Part shown: piece after piece, positions 63,587 through 64,000 of the stretch
How positions within the stretch are numbered: position 1 is the first letter of the stretch
Layout: each line of letters starts with the position of its first letter
Assembly: GCA_963668535.1 (NCBI GenBank)
Contig: OY764867.1
Span: forward strand, 1,364,001-1,428,000
Source of the DNA: F22 sp963668535
Lineage (GTDB): Bacteria; Bacteroidota; Bacteroidia; Bacteroidales; Bacteroidaceae
Direction of reading: 5' to 3'
DNA: 64,000 nt
Translations under genes and position numbers: made by a program
Notes under the pieces: generated by a model
What the model was told of the DNA's origin: nothing
What the model saw: only the letters and a program-made list of their open reading frames with translations
The model's database searches: none

Positions 63587-64000
63587 TTATTTTTCTTTAT
63601 TTGGAACTGCAGGTGTGTTGGGTACATTTTCTGGAACTTGTGGACGAGCTCCTAGACGGATGCGGTAACCGTTATATAGTTGATCAAACTTCTGCGTATA
63701 TATTTTGGCTAGATCTGATTTGTATGTAACAAGTTGGCGTACATATTCATCTAGCAAATATATATTTCTCATGATGTTCTGTTGAGATACTGCTAGTTGC
63801 AAATCATTCATGCTGAGATACCAAGCGATATATTCACTGGCATCATCGGCAAGTACTTTCATAATAGCATCACCTTCGTCTTTCATTCCTAATTTGTAGT
63901 AGTCTATCGCTATGTTGAGTGAACCTCCTATATAGTCATGAGGTACAGTGCTATTAGGGATCTCTTTTTTCGCTTTAGCTAGTGCTTTTTTCGCTTTATC
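63587..64000 (-). CDS. C-terminal part of a DUF2723-like membrane protein
   Basis: The minus-strand frame is open to the window edge, so only the last 137 residues are visible. They are hydrophilic and helical: a basic KKALAKAKKEIP, then STVPHDYIGGSLNIAIDYYKLGMKDE as in a TPR, a region of VRQLVTYKSDLAKIY, and a Pro/Asn-rich tail. This is how the soluble C-terminus of Bacteroidales DUF2723 proteins (large multi-membrane proteins, possibly glycosyltransferases) looks, and that gene often lies beside a deacetylase and queG. The membrane part is outside the window, so the call is tentative. Confidence 0.55.
   Translation of the reverse strand, partial: DKAKKALAKAKKEIPNSTVPHDYIGGSLNIAIDYYKLGMKDEGDAIMKVLADDASEYIAWYLSMNDLQLAVSQQNIMRNIYLLDEYVRQLVTYKSDLAKIYTQKFDQLYNGYRIRLGARPQVPENVPNTPAVPNKEK

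Overview
The window is a chromosomal stretch from a member of the Bacteroidetes, most likely order Bacteroidales. The signs are three SusC/SusD pairs, a FecR/ECF-sigma pair, many Bacteroidetes-type promoters (TTTG, about 19-20 nt, TAnnTTTG), lipoproteins with short CxDD/CxSD-like mature ends, and housekeeping neighbourhoods typical of the order (aroQ-pyk-O-methyltransferase-rbfA-lolE opposite xerD; DUF4271-hemD-rnpA-yidD-tatD-tyrS). The species cannot be fixed by reading alone. I see no transposase, phage gene or CRISPR array.

Layout. 1-5.0 kb: the 3' end of a cobalamin-pathway methyltransferase, converging on a six-gene minus-strand operon (aroQ, pyk, O-methyltransferase, rbfA, lolE-like, yjbQ). 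5.2-15.3 kb: plus-strand housekeeping genes (xerD, an OmpA/TPR-like lipoprotein, a thioredoxin-fold lipoprotein lacking its cysteines, yifB/comM, DUF4271, hemD, rnpA, yidD, tatD-like, tyrS) ending in a perfect hairpin terminator. 15.5-18.5 kb: a histidine kinase, a second kinase-like protein with a ruined ATPase domain, and tRNA-Gln. 18.8-30.3 kb: two minus-strand SusC/SusD operons without any carbohydrate enzyme; one also carries a DUF5012-like and a 'lipid-binding hydrolase'-like lipoprotein. 30.3-31.6 kb: a gene-poor gap. 31.6-45.6 kb: an ECF sigma factor and FecR anti-sigma followed by a polysaccharide/glycan utilisation locus: SusC with STN domain, SusD, a GH18-like protein lacking catalytic residues, DUF1735-LamG, an apparently active GH18 endo-beta-N-acetylglucosaminidase, an unknown lipoprotein, a GH97 glycosidase, and a 43-codon relic of an endonuclease/exonuclease/phosphatase gene. 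This gene order resembles the high-mannose N-glycan locus of Bacteroides thetaiotaomicron (BT3983-BT3987), so the likely substrate is host N-glycan. 46-64 kb: cation/proton antiporter, asd, an iron/haem block (TonB receptor, siderophore-type MFS permease, hemN, hemG), corA, lpdA-dacB, a SulP transporter, queG, a polysaccharide deacetylase and the end of a DUF2723-like membrane protein.

How it works together: the sigma/anti-sigma pair probably senses transport through the STN-bearing SusC and switches on the glycan locus; surface lipoproteins bind glycoprotein, the GH18 enzyme cuts the chitobiose core, SusC/D import the glycan, and GH97 may remove glucose caps. The TonB receptor and MFS permease would deliver iron chelate beside the last haem-synthesis steps.

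The most unusual items are two short intergenic arrays with 21-bp and 22-bp periods. One of them (52.9 kb) lies in frame behind the stop codon of the MFS gene and reads as three heptapeptide repeats. Others are the pseudo-kinase next to a complete kinase, the GH18 pseudo-enzyme, the internally deleted phosphatase relic, and homologous leaders in front of two SusC genes.
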